Shown here: in pieces, positions 32,933-43,509 of the stretch
Layout of the letters: each line of letters opens with the position of its first letter
Numbering within the stretch: the stretch's first letter is position 1
From: Dipteronia dyeriana
Taxonomy: Eukaryota > Streptophyta > Magnoliopsida > Sapindales > Sapindaceae
DNA length: 64,000 nucleotides
Reading direction: 5' to 3'
Assembly (NCBI GenBank): GCA_032871835.1
Contig: CM065296.1
Coordinates: 10,054,001 to 10,118,000 of the forward strand
The notes under the pieces: model-generated
Database searches by the model: none
What the model was told of the DNA's origin: nothing
What the model saw: the letters and a program-made list of their open reading frames with translations, nothing else
Translations under genes and position numbers: made by a program

Positions 32933-33531
32933 ATTACTAAAAAAAAATGAATTATATATATATTATTCTAATTAATGAAGATGAAGGAATTATTTTATTT
33001 ATATGGTTATTATAATTATAAATCAGAGGTGGATTGGTTTTCCAGCCAAAAATGACCTGGATACATAGTATTATAAGATATTAAAATAATTATTAGACTT
33101 ACTAATTTAATGAAAGATTATATGTTCAAATTTCACTCACGTTAAAAGGAAGAAGAAATTAGTTTACATTGAAGTTATGTTATTCGGTAAAAGTACAAAT
33201 AAAACATACAGTATAACTCTGTCTATATATATAGTTTAAGGAGTAACACTATACCTCTTAAGTCTAAAGAAAACATCTAAAAAATTTCATATTAAATCAT
33301 AAGTTGGGTGAACCATTGATTATGGAGAAGTTTTGACAAGTGCATACACTTTGAATCAAAGTATATAAATCTAATGGTTCATATCCAACACACTGATGAA
33401 ATTATTTCGGTGCGTACTGAATTAAAAAATTATATATATATATTTGAAAATAAAAAAAACACAGTTATTTCATTACATCAAAATCCCAACTCTTAACATT
33501 AATAAAAGAGCAAATATGTCAACTCACCACC
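32933..33531. other. AT-rich stretch, nothing recognised
   Basis: No gene or terminal structure seen. It ends at the left target duplication of the next hAT. Confidence 0.5.
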
Positions 33532-34494
33532 CATATAGGTAGGGGTGGGTGCGGTTCGGTTCGGTTCGTTTTTGGCCAAAACCGTATTGAACCGAATTAA
33601 ATTCGGTTTTTAAATATGTGAATCGGTTTGAACCATATTGAACCCCAAAACCGAATTGAACCGAACACCCTTTTCTCGGTTCGATTCGGTTCGGTTTTGG
33701 GCTTATTGGGCTTCTTTTTTTTTTTACAAAAAAAAAAATCTTCATTTCATTTTTACCTTTTACCGGCTATTATTCACTTATCGTGTTGGACCTTTAGACA
33801 ATTGTTTTAGTCCAAATTTAACTGAAATATTGTTTACATAATCAAATTTTGTCCTTATTAATTAACACATAAGCATAAATACAAATATAAATACAGTTCA
33901 AATCAATCAAAATTCAAAAGTATTAAAAATAGCTATCCAGAAATTGAATCCAGATAAGTAGATAACTTCAATTACATAGAGTAAAACATCAGTCCAAAAT
34001 GCAATACAAATACATTGTTGTCCAAAATATCAATCCAATTACATAATTGTAATAGAATAACATATGACATATTAGTCCAATCACATAGCTGTCCAAAATA
34101 CAATCTAAAATAAAATATAATCACAATTCACACATAATCCAACATACAATCCAATTATACATAGCTGTCCAAAATATCAATCCAATTACACAGTTAATAA
34201 AATAAAATATCAGTCCAATTACATAGCTGTCCAAAATGCAATCCAAAATAAAATATGATCACACACATTATCCAACATACAATCCATAAATTAATTAAAC
34301 TTCAAATACAATCCGCAATATAATAAAACATAAAAAAATAATTCAAATGTAATCCATGTATTTCTTCCACTTCAAATCTTCAGCTGTAAATAGAGAAAAT
34401 ATAATTAACTAATAAAAGGAAAAAAAATTATAAATAGAGAAAATGCAAAACTAAACAAACAAATACCAAATTAAATTCTTACCTTCATTTATCC

Positions 34495-36773
34495 TCAATC
34501 TTCATCCATTGTCCTGTTTGTTAGTCCACTTTCATGCTCTAAATGAAGGCAACAAAAAAGTAATTAGCTTACTTATTAAATAATACTTAATATATTTGAT
34601 TAAAAAAAAAACTTGATAAATTATTATCATTACTTACCGGTTTCAACATTGGTATAATGTTCTAACATTTGAACCGAATTATCATCATTTTTAGCATGCT
34701 CTTCTGCAACACACGGTTCAGCAATAGGGCAAGAAGCCGACAACCAATTTCCAGTCAAAATTAAGCCCTCAACTATTTTAGGAGTCAATGAACTCCTAAA
34801 TGGATCAAGTATACGTCATCCAGTGCTAAATGCGGACTCAGAAACCACAGTTGAAATCGGCATTGAAAAAACATCTTTTGTAATCATTGACAAAATAGGA
34901 AATTTGATTGAACTATTCTTCCGCCAAGCCAAAAGATCGAACTTGTCATTCAGTTTCTCACAAGCTTCTAACAAATACAACTCCACCTCACTTTTCCCCA
35001 TACTAACATCTTCCTCATGTTGTTTTTGGCCCCATAAGCTATCCTTTCTAAACTTTTCCTTTTCACAAAAGGTTTCAGGCACACCACTCCCAAAAGAGGA
35101 CACACCATCATTTGACTTTACACCCACACCACCATAAAATTTAACATAACACTCATACAAATCTACCAACACATCTTTCAAACTAGAAAGCATCAATTGA
35201 GATTGTTGTACACCAAAAAATGCATCAAAACGCCACTTCACATAAGATAATTTGTACCTTGGGTCAAGGACAACCGCAATTATCAACAAGTTGTTAGTTT
35301 TATCTAAACCCCCCCAATACTTGTCAAATTTCAGTTTCATACTCACATCCATTCTACTCACAAGCGGATCCCTCTCAGTGCTCAATGATGTTAATTGATT
35401 AAAAATAGTGCACCAACTCTTAAAATATATATTAGAAGTCACATGCAACGAAGCACTAAAATCCAAGGTAATATCATAAAAAGTTGATAAAAAACGAATA
35501 AATACCTTGGCATTCTCCCAATCATTTAAAAGAGGTGGTCCTATCCGCTTCTTTTCATTATCACTCTCCCTAAAGTAGTTGATATAGTGACCATCTTCTT
35601 CCTCCATTCGCTCAAATGCTTTTCTAAGTTTTACCGCACTTTCCAACATCAAATAAATGGAATTCCATCATGTAGAAACATCTAACACCACGAAACCATT
35701 ATTTCCCATCTTCTCATGTTCAACACATTTTTTAAATTGAGCTAGTCTACTAGGAGAAGATTTAACATATTTGACTGCATTACGTATGGCTACAACCGAT
35801 TCATACAAATCTTTCAACCCACCACTCACTATTAAGTTTAGGATATGTGCACAACATCGTAAATGCAAGTACTTTCCCTCTAAAATTGCTCCATCCACAC
35901 GCAAACTATTCAATTTTCTATTCATATAACCAATGGCATTTGCATTTGCTGTTGCATTATCCACGGCTATTGTGAATATTTTATCAATGCCCCACTCTAA
36001 CAAAACTTTCTCAATACACCTTCCAATCGAATCCCCCTTATGATCAGTTATTTGATTAAAACTCAAGATCCTCTTTTGCAGCTGCCAATCACAGTCAATA
36101 AAATGGGTTGTCACAACCATATAGTTTATATTTTGGATCGATGTCCAAGTATCTGTGGTTAAACATACCCTTACTTGACTAGATTTAAAGTACTTCTTCA
36201 ACTTAATTCTCTATTCTACATATAACTTATACAGATCTCTTACAATTGTTCTTCTAGATGGAACATCAAAACTAGGATTCATCGTAAAACAAAACTTACG
36301 GAACCCTCTATTCTCAACGAATCTAAATGGCAATTCATCTAGAATGAGCATCTCTGCCAAAGCCCTTCTACATTCTTCGGCACTAAATCTAGAGGTGGCT
36401 AAGGTTTTACCGCTACCCTCCACATTTGGTTGTTTAACCAAAAATGTTTGTCTTGAATCATTACTAGGTGGCCGGTATTTTTTACACCTTTTCTCAATAT
36501 GAGTATTCATGTTTGTTGTCCCATTGGAACCCGACCCACATGCATACGTATCACCACAATGTTTGCATCTAGCTCTCTTTCTTCCATCTTTAGTGTGGTA
36601 TTCTTGAAAATGCAACCAACATTTTGATTTTTTTTGGCCTTTCCTACCACCTACCCGTACACCCTTCTTTCCACTCTTTCTTTTACAACAGAGCTAGAAT
36701 TATCTAATTCTTCATCAGATTGTGAACTTGAATTCTCCTCTGATGAATAGGTCGTATTATGGTCAATTTCCAT
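34495..36773 (-). pseudogene. hAT transposase (BED, RNase-H-like, dimerisation), nearly complete
   Basis: It starts MEIDHNTTYSSEENSSSQSD at 36773. After a probable one-base shift near 36680 comes a BED-type finger (ARCKHCGDTYACG, THIEKRC), the catalytic region (CLTTDTWTSIQNINYMVVTT, IAVDNATANANAIGYM, RCCAHILNLIV), a DUF4413-like middle (LDPRYKLSYV) and the dimerisation domain (FPILSMITKDVFSMPIST, VVSESAFSTG, then RILDPFRSSL). A 99-bp intron (34539-34637, GT/AG) joins a short last exon ending EHESGLTNRTMDED and TGA 34495-34497. In-frame stops: TAG 36211-36213, TGA 35668-35670, TGA 34816-34818. Architecture fits RICESLEEPER/DAYSLEEPER-like plant hATs. Confidence 0.88.
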
Positions 36774-37303
36774 CCTTTAAAATCAAAGTAAATAACTAAA
36801 TTAGATCATTGACATTCTAAAATCCAAACACACATAAAACTATAAAAGCAAGAAAATAATAAATTAAACAACAAAACCAATAATCAAAACACAATAATAT
36901 AAAATTCATTACTACAATAGCTGCACCACACAAACACAACAACACCAACACCAACACATTAAAAAACCAGAAAAAAACACCAATGTGAAACAAAAAACAT
37001 AAGCACCAGCTGCACCACACAAACTGACAAACACAAAAAAAAAAACCAAAGTTGTTGTGGGTATACAGACAGAGGAGAGAAACAAAAAAAAAAAACCCAA
37101 ACACCAACCAAGCCCCCTGGCAACAGACAGAGCATAGAAACTTAGCAGAATTATACAATTATCTTTGTGGGTATACAATTATCTCATATTCTCATATATG
37201 ACCAAATCACAAAGTATAATAACAAAAGATGCACATCAGTTGCATTTTACAATTATGTAAAATTATACATGGATGGGACCTCGGTACAGCAACAACAACA
37301 ATA

Positions 37304-37437
37304 AATTGGAATCCACTAAATCATGCATACCAAGCTCGAACAGAGCAAGCTCGAAATCAAAGTTGGAATCCACTGAATCATGCATACCAAGCTCGAACAA
37401 AGCAAGCTCAAAATCAAAGTTGGAATCCACTAAATCC
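37304..37437. repeat. 60-bp tandem repeat in the hAT C 5' region
   Basis: TTGGAATCCACT recurs at 37304, 37364 and 37424 (period 60), between promoter and transposase. Confidence 0.85.
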
Positions 37438-37914
37438 AAATTCACAATCGAAATCACCAACATTCATCATGTCAGTGTCATTAAAACAGATCAAGCTCGC
37501 ATAGTCGAACCATGGAAGGGAGTCAAGAGACGATTCATTACAAAAAAATTTAAAATATACATATAAATAATCGAAGTCATCACTCATCAAATCAAAATAG
37601 ATAAGAAAGAGGGAAAAAAATTAGAGAAAAAATATAGATCGGAAAAAAGAAAAATACCTTAAACAGGTGATTGCCGGCGGAAGTCGGGACTCTAAAGGAC
37701 GAAGCGGCGGAAGTACGAAGCCGCGGAAGGGACGATTGCAGGCGGAAGAGAGATTTCTGATGGGTTGATTGTTTGAAGAAGTGGTGGAAGAGAGAGAGTT
37801 GTGAGTTGAGGCTCGAGCAGTCGAGCGATAGAGAGGGGTGGGCTGTGATTCTGTGAGATAGATAGGGTTGGTTGAAAGAATGAGAAAAATTAGGGTTTTT
37901 TTTTATTATATATG

Positions 37915-38095
37915 TCGGTTCAAACGGTTCGGGTCGGTTTTGAAGACATAAAACCGAAACTGAACCGATATCAATACGGTTCATATTGGTTCGAACCGAA
38001 TTGAACCGAATTGAACCGAATTGAACCGAATTGATGTATAAAACCGAACCGAACACCCTTTTTCGGTTCGGTTCGGTTCGGTTCGGTTCCGATTT
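37915..38095. repeat. GGTTCG/GAACCGAATT subterminal repeats of hAT C
   Basis: Runs of GAACCGAATT (37993-38034) and GGTTCGGTTCGGTTCG (38061-38090) match a similar set at the other end (33548-33700). Presumed transposase-binding sites. Confidence 0.75.
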
Positions 38096-38253
38096 TTATG
38101 CCCACCCCTACATATAGGAATGACCTAAGCTGATCATTTTAATATTGGCCTTGGCTATGGTACACATGTCATATATATGTTGTACCGTACAAATGTTAAA
38201 AAAGTAAGAACAAATGTATTAGAAAAACAGAAAGTGGATCACAGCCCACAAAA

Positions 38254-38275
38254 GCAACCGGTTTCAACCGGTTGC
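38254..38275. repeat. Short perfect palindrome
   Basis: GCAACCGGTT and AACCGGTTGC are separated by two bases (TC), giving a 10-bp stem in otherwise AT-rich DNA. Confidence 0.85.
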
Positions 38276-38454
38276 TGTAAGTTAATATTATTATTATATA
38301 AATTAGTAATATAATTATATTATATTACATAATAATTAATAAAAAATGATATTTTACTAAAATTATTTATTATAAATATGTTTTAAAATATGAAAAATAT
38401 TATATTTATTATCTAAAAAATATAAAAAAATCAAAATTTAAAATTTCAAGAACG

Positions 38455-39840
38455 AATTGAAGGTAGGTCGAACAAGTTGAACGTTGATACGAACGTTACA
38501 CTCGGTCAGTGAACAAGTAAACGTAAATTATCCATAACAAGTTCAACGTAGGTTGAACTAGTTTAACGCCATGAAAACGTCAAACTCGTTCAGTGAACAA
38601 GTCAACATAAATTTCATGAACAAGTTAAATGTGGGTTGAACGAGTTTAATGTTTAACTGATAATGATACTTGTTCAATGAACAAGTTAATGTAAACCTTA
38701 ATGAACAAGACGAACGTAGGCTGAACAGGCTTAACGTTGATATGAACGTTAAATTCATTTAGTGAACAAGTCAACGTAAATTGCCTTGAACGAGTTTGAC
38801 GTTATTAGAACGAGTTTAACGTTCATCTGAACGTTAAACTGGTTCTATTAACAAAATGACTTTAACCGTTATGAACAAATTCAACATAGATTGAACTAGT
38901 ATCACGTTAGTATCAACGATAAACTTGTTCAGTGAACAAGTCCAATTTAACTATGATGAACAAGTTAAACGTGTGGATTGAACATGTTTAACGTTCGATG
39001 ACAAGCTAAATTAAACCTTTATAAACAAGTTCAACGTAATTAAAAAGAATATAACGTTCATAATAACGTTAAACTTGTTCAATCCATAACTCAACGTAAT
39101 TTTTTATGAACAAGTTTAACATTGTTTGATGAGTCTAACGTTAAATTAAACTTTAAACTTGTTTACTGAACAAGTTGACGTAAAATCGGTGATGAACAAG
39201 TTCAACGTAGAGTGAACAAGTTAACGTTACTTGGAATGTTAAAGTTGTTCAATGAACAAATTTACGTTAAAACTGTTATCAACAAGTTCAACGTAGGGTG
39301 AATAAGTTCAATGTTAATCTGAACGTTGAACTTTTTGATCAAAATTGAACTTGTTCAATGAACAAATTAACCTAAAAACAGTGAAGAACAAGTTTAACGT
39401 AGGGTGAACAAGTCAAACGTTTCTCAGAACGTTTAAGTTGGTCAGTGAACAAATTTACTTATAAACCGTTATGAACAAGTTAAACGTAGGGGGAACAAGT
39501 TTTACGTTTGCTATGAACGTTCTTCTTGTTTGATGAACAAGTCAATGTTAAAATTCTCTAGCAAGTTGAACGTAGGTTGTACAAGTTTAACGTACATCTG
39601 AACCTTAAACATGTTCGGTGAACAAGTTTACATAAACCGTAGTGAAAAATTTAAACATAGATTGAATGAGTTTAACATTCATATAAACGTTAAACTTGTT
39701 CATTGAACAAGTTAACATAAATTTCTATGAACAAGTTGAATGTAATATAACCAACATTTTAGTCTATACCCGACACATATGGTTGAACAACTTATTTTGG
39801 GATGATTTCCTTCAATTGTTTGTAAGTTGAACAAGTTTAA
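38455..39840. repeat. Hairpin-rich satellite (GAACAAGT / AACGTT motif)
   Basis: About 15-17 degenerate units of roughly 80-85 bp. Each typically has TGAACAAGTTCAACGTA, a GAACAAGTTTAACGTT core, AACGTT...AACGTT and ACTTGTTCAGTGAACAAGT, itself a 9-bp-arm palindrome. Spacing is irregular and units are diverged. No coding potential is supported. Confidence 0.8.
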
Positions 39841-40547
39841 CATTCCTGTTAACTGGGGTGGCCAAGTGAGGCGAGAAAGGAAAATATTACAAAATCGAGG
39901 AAGAAGCGACCTCAACATGACAATAGATGAAGTCGCCTGTAGGTCGTTTTCGTCTCGGTTTGGCACTATAAAACCGAGACGAAAGCGACCTCCAGGCGAC
40001 TTGATCTATGTAAAAGAAAGCGATCTCCAGGTCGTTTTTTTCCCATTTTGTAAGTGAAACGACACCATTTTAGTCGAAAGCGACATGGAAAAAGCGACCT
40101 TCAGGTCGTCTTGAAGTCATACCAATGCAAAAATAGCAACCCTTAGTTTGTGCGAATCATTTTCAAAACTTAAAAATCCAACCAAAAACGATCTCAAGCA
40201 CTACACAATGGTTCTTCTTCATCTCTAAAGGTAGTCCTATCCAAATCTACAACATTCATCTTCAAGTTCTTAGTTAGGGTATATATTCCTTTAATTTATT
40301 AGTTTGTATAGAGTTGAGAAGATAATTGATAGTTCAATGGGGGTTATTTGTTGACAAGTCCTAATTGTGGTAGTTTTTGTTAATTACAGTTGGATAATGT
40401 GTAGTTGTAAGTGTGGTGTACTTTGTTGATTTATTATTGCTAGAACTAAGGGTGGTTGCACGTTGTTGATTGATTTTTGGTAGTATTAAGGGTTGTTGTG
40501 CTATTTTATATGAAAAGTTTGTTGTGGAAATTTGAATTTGTTAGAAA

Positions 40548-41717
40548 TTGATTATGGATAAGGGTAGAAAAGGGAAACAAGTTGCTAAGAATAGGTGTAG
40601 GCCATCGAAAAATAGGAGACAGTCTCCTACAATGCCGTCGAAAGAGGGAAAGGAAAAGGTGATTCAATTGCTGATTTCCCAAACCCGGAAGATCCAGAGA
40701 TATGGGCAATATTCAGTAGTAGGAGAATTTGGCCAGAAAGAGGGATCAACATGACAATATTTGGCATCACATTCATCTCGAAAACAGTAAACAAAATGTG
40801 ACAGAATAGATATGTAAAGACCCCCCAACATGGCGGGACTAGAATTGGTTAGAGAATTTTACTATTCTATGGTCCCATTTCAGTTTCTTAAAAGGGCCTC
40901 TGTCGTCGTTCAAAGAAGACCGGTCCGAATCACAGTCGATGGAATTAATCAATGGTTCGACACTCCTAGGGATCTAAGTGACATGGTTGATGGTATACCC
41001 AAAAATGAACACTTTGAATCATGGAATGGAGAGTTAGTAGTAGACTTGAGAATGGATGGTGATCAGGCTTGGAATGACCATCGACATCCCTTTTTACACA
41101 ACCAGTTAAAGTTAGCTACGGATTTTTGGTACGTGTTCTTCTCATTCTCCTAAGCACTGACTACCTACCGCACGAATTTAGGGTATAATACCACACGCTT
41201 CATGTACTATGCATGAAATGGCCTACATATGGACATAGGTCAAATCATTATGAAGCATATCTTCAGGGGTAGGCACTCATCCAAAAGCCCACTGCCCTTC
41301 CCTTGCCTCATCACTCACCTTTGTGAGGTAACAGGGATTTACGTGCACGGGGGAGGATGGACTATGTTTCATTGTATGACGGGTATAGAAAAAATGGTTT
41401 ACAATGATCTTGCCAAGCATAGAGGAGTAAGACTGCTTGGAGATGTAATGTCGGATGAGGATGAGTTGGAGGATGACCCAGATGATCCGGACTACAATGT
41501 TGAGGGTGATACAGTAGCGGTAGAAGAGAATAAAGGCCCAGTGATGGATTGGATGTTGCGCGCTATCAAGGACATGAGGCTCATGATTGATTTCAACCAC
41601 CAGACCTATATGGATCACTTCACGTACATCCATGATAGGATGGATGGATTTCAGAAAGGTTTGGGTGATGCAAGCATTGTCATTCCTGTTATGCCTCTCA
41701 AGCCTACTGATAGTTAA
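40548..41717 (+). pseudogene. 'Putative plant transposon protein' domain gene, degraded
   Basis: A basic N-terminus (MDKGRKGKQVAKNRCRPSKN) is followed, with a frame change near 40680, by IWAIFSSRRIWPERGIN, then ELVREFYYSMVPFQFLKRAS, VRITVDGINQWFDTP and, after another break near 41150-41230, MDIGQIIMKHIFRG and LPFPCLITHLCEVTGIYV, ending in an acidic tail (DEDELEDDPDDPD) and stop 41715-41717. The order LVREFY, V.G..I, W..F, idvGqiI, fPslIt.Lc matches a family of unknown function common in plant MULE and retroelement regions. At least two frameshifts show it is dead. Function unknown. Confidence 0.6.
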
Positions 41718-42159
41718 ACCAGTGGCGCAGGAAGCTTATTTGAACATGCACCTTTAGACCCCTCCATGACTCCCATGAGCCGCAGAGCATTACCCACTCA
41801 CAAATACATGCAGACAATTTTTGTTGTTACCTTTACAACTATGTTTTTTATTTTTATGCTTATGATGTATTGACAATATTTTGCAAGTTAGAACATATTT
41901 TCGGTTTTGCATTGAATGAAATTGTTGATGTAGAACCTGTTGTCAAGACCATTAATATCGTTATGTAATAAAACAACAATTTCTGTGAAGCAACATTTTT
42001 GTCCAAATACAAGTATAGATGATGGATATGATGAGTCAGTATGGTTGCAGTGTTGGAATTTAGAGAATTTTGGTCGATGAGGTCTTCAAATAGTAAGGTA
42101 TATATATTGCAATGCCATTAGGTCGGGGGTGAAAATAGTCCATTTGTTGATTTTCTGAA

Positions 42160-42620
42160 TTTTGTCTCCTGATGGGTGACCCTGCGTCGTTTTATTGTAT
42201 TTCTTAGTAGGCACAACCCAAGACTGAAGTGGCCTTTGGGGCGATGTTGGTAGTGGTCGTCCTGAGGTCGCAATAATGTACTTTATATGAGATAAAAAAA
42301 ACCGAGACCATAGCGACCTTGGGGCGATGTTGGTAATGGTCGCCCTGAGGTTGCTATTATGTATTTTGTATGAGACAAAAAAACCAAGACCATAACGACC
42401 TTAGGGCAAACATGGGGAGGTCACCCTGAGGTCACTATTGTCTGTGTTTTCTTGAAAATTGACCACGAGACAATAGCGACGTTGTGGCGACCTGTTGCCT
42501 GGTCACCCCAAGGTCGCTAAGGTCTCGACCCCTTTTTGAGAAATACTGAGACAATAGTGACCTCAGAGTGATCAATCCCCTAGTCATCCCAAGGTCGCTT
42601 TATGTGTCAGATTGCCAAAA
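42160..42620. repeat. GCGACC-type repeat block
   Basis: Four to five units of roughly 90-110 bp of the form GAGACCATAGCGACCTTGGG then GCGATGTTGGTAATGGTCG then CCTGAGGT. The same vocabulary appears at 39900-40110. Confidence 0.75.
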
Positions 42621-43071
42621 TAAAAGTCAACATTTTTCCACACGTCAAACTTTGCCAAAAAAAATTTTAAACTTACAATTACTTATTACCTTATTAATGA
42701 GGTCAACCAATCCCTCCACCATTAATATTTCCCCAGTATAAACACTTCCAAATTTAAGTCCTTGACAAAACTCTCTTATTTCTCCTACACATTACACACT
42801 CAAACCAAAGCTTTTTCCTCCACCTTTTTATAGATAGTTAACCCATTATGCGAAAGGTTCAAGCTTCAGTAGATGATTGCAATATAGCTAATATTTGAGC
42901 TGCCTCTTTAGCTCCTCCAAGCAAGACAACTTCATAAGTAAGTGTTGAGTATTTGATAAGTAACTGTATCCTCACATCATGTTTATCAAATCGTTTGTAA
43001 GATTAAAATGATATTTATCTAAAAATATTTCCACTCAAACTATTAAATGTTCATGGCTTGTAGGTAGTAAT
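42621..43071 (+). promoter_or_regulatory. Possible promoter and leader of the FAR1-type gene
   Basis: GTATAAACAC near 42736 could be a TATA box about 335 bp before the ATG at 43072. A leader intron is suggested by CATAAG|TAAGTG near 42938 and TTGTAG near 43063. No other feature seen. Confidence 0.35.
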
Positions 43072-43503
43072 ATGAATAATAGTAATGGAATGTTTAGCAA
43101 TGAAACTGAACATCTGGATTTGAACAATGAAGGACACTCAAGGTGGAATGAGGCAAACACAACACAAACACTGAATGAGGAGTTGAATCCAACTGATACT
43201 TACAATAACAATGACTGGCCATTTCACGTGCCGTTTGCACACGGTAATGTTTCCACACCCTCATGTACTTCTGATGATAATTCGGTGCAACCGGCCGATG
43301 ATTTGTTACATAGTGAACTTATAAGTTTACAATTCAGTGATATTATGGGGAAAGAGTTTATATCTGTTAGTGATGCTGAGGAGTTTTATAAGAAATATTC
43401 ATATATTATGGGGTTCAACATGCGTAATGAAGGTTGTGACGGGACACATATGGATTAATTACAATTCGTAGGTGGGTTTGTTCCAAAGAAGGGTATAGAT
43501 AAA
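43072..43503 (+). pseudogene. FAR1-type MULE transposase, N-terminal fragment
   Basis: MNNSNGMFSNETEHLDLNNE opens an acidic region, followed by the FAR1 DNA-binding domain start: GKEFISVSDAEEFYKKYSYI then MGFNMRNEG. A stop at 43456-43458 ends the frame; in another frame RRWVCSKEGYR (43472-43504) gives the next conserved block of this zinc-binding domain. The sequence then switches to LTR-element DNA, so the catalytic and SWIM domains are missing. FAR1/FHY3 regulators and Jittery/FARE transposases share this domain; the transposon surroundings make a MULE origin more likely. Confidence 0.72.
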
Positions 43504-43509
43504 AAAAAT

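Larger units (their letters stand above)
33540..38110 (-). mobile_element. hAT element C, complete, with perfect 8-bp target duplication
   Basis: Termini are TAGGGGTGGGTGCGG and ...ATGCCCACCCCTA, flanked on both sides by CATATAGG (33532-33539 and 38111-38118) with no mismatch. Subterminal GGTTCG arrays lie at both ends (33548-33700 and 37915-38095). The transposase gene runs on the minus strand from 36773 to 34495. A minus-strand TATA-like stretch lies near 37907. The perfect duplication and short list of lesions make this a young insertion. Confidence 0.92.
39841..42620. mobile_element. Probable Mutator-type element with GCGACC-rich ends
   Basis: GCGACCT and AGGTCG motifs, often as inverted pairs around GAGAC, are dense at 39900-40110 and at 42160-42620. 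Between them is a degraded 'putative plant transposon protein' gene. The matching repeat blocks suggest one element's two ends, but I could not define termini or a target duplication. Confidence 0.45.

Noticed and set aside
36817..37178. Phe/Cys-rich hydrophobic ORFs that look like membrane proteins
   Set aside because: Low-complexity antisense of A/C-rich leader sequence upstream of the hAT transposase; no family resemblance and no start context.
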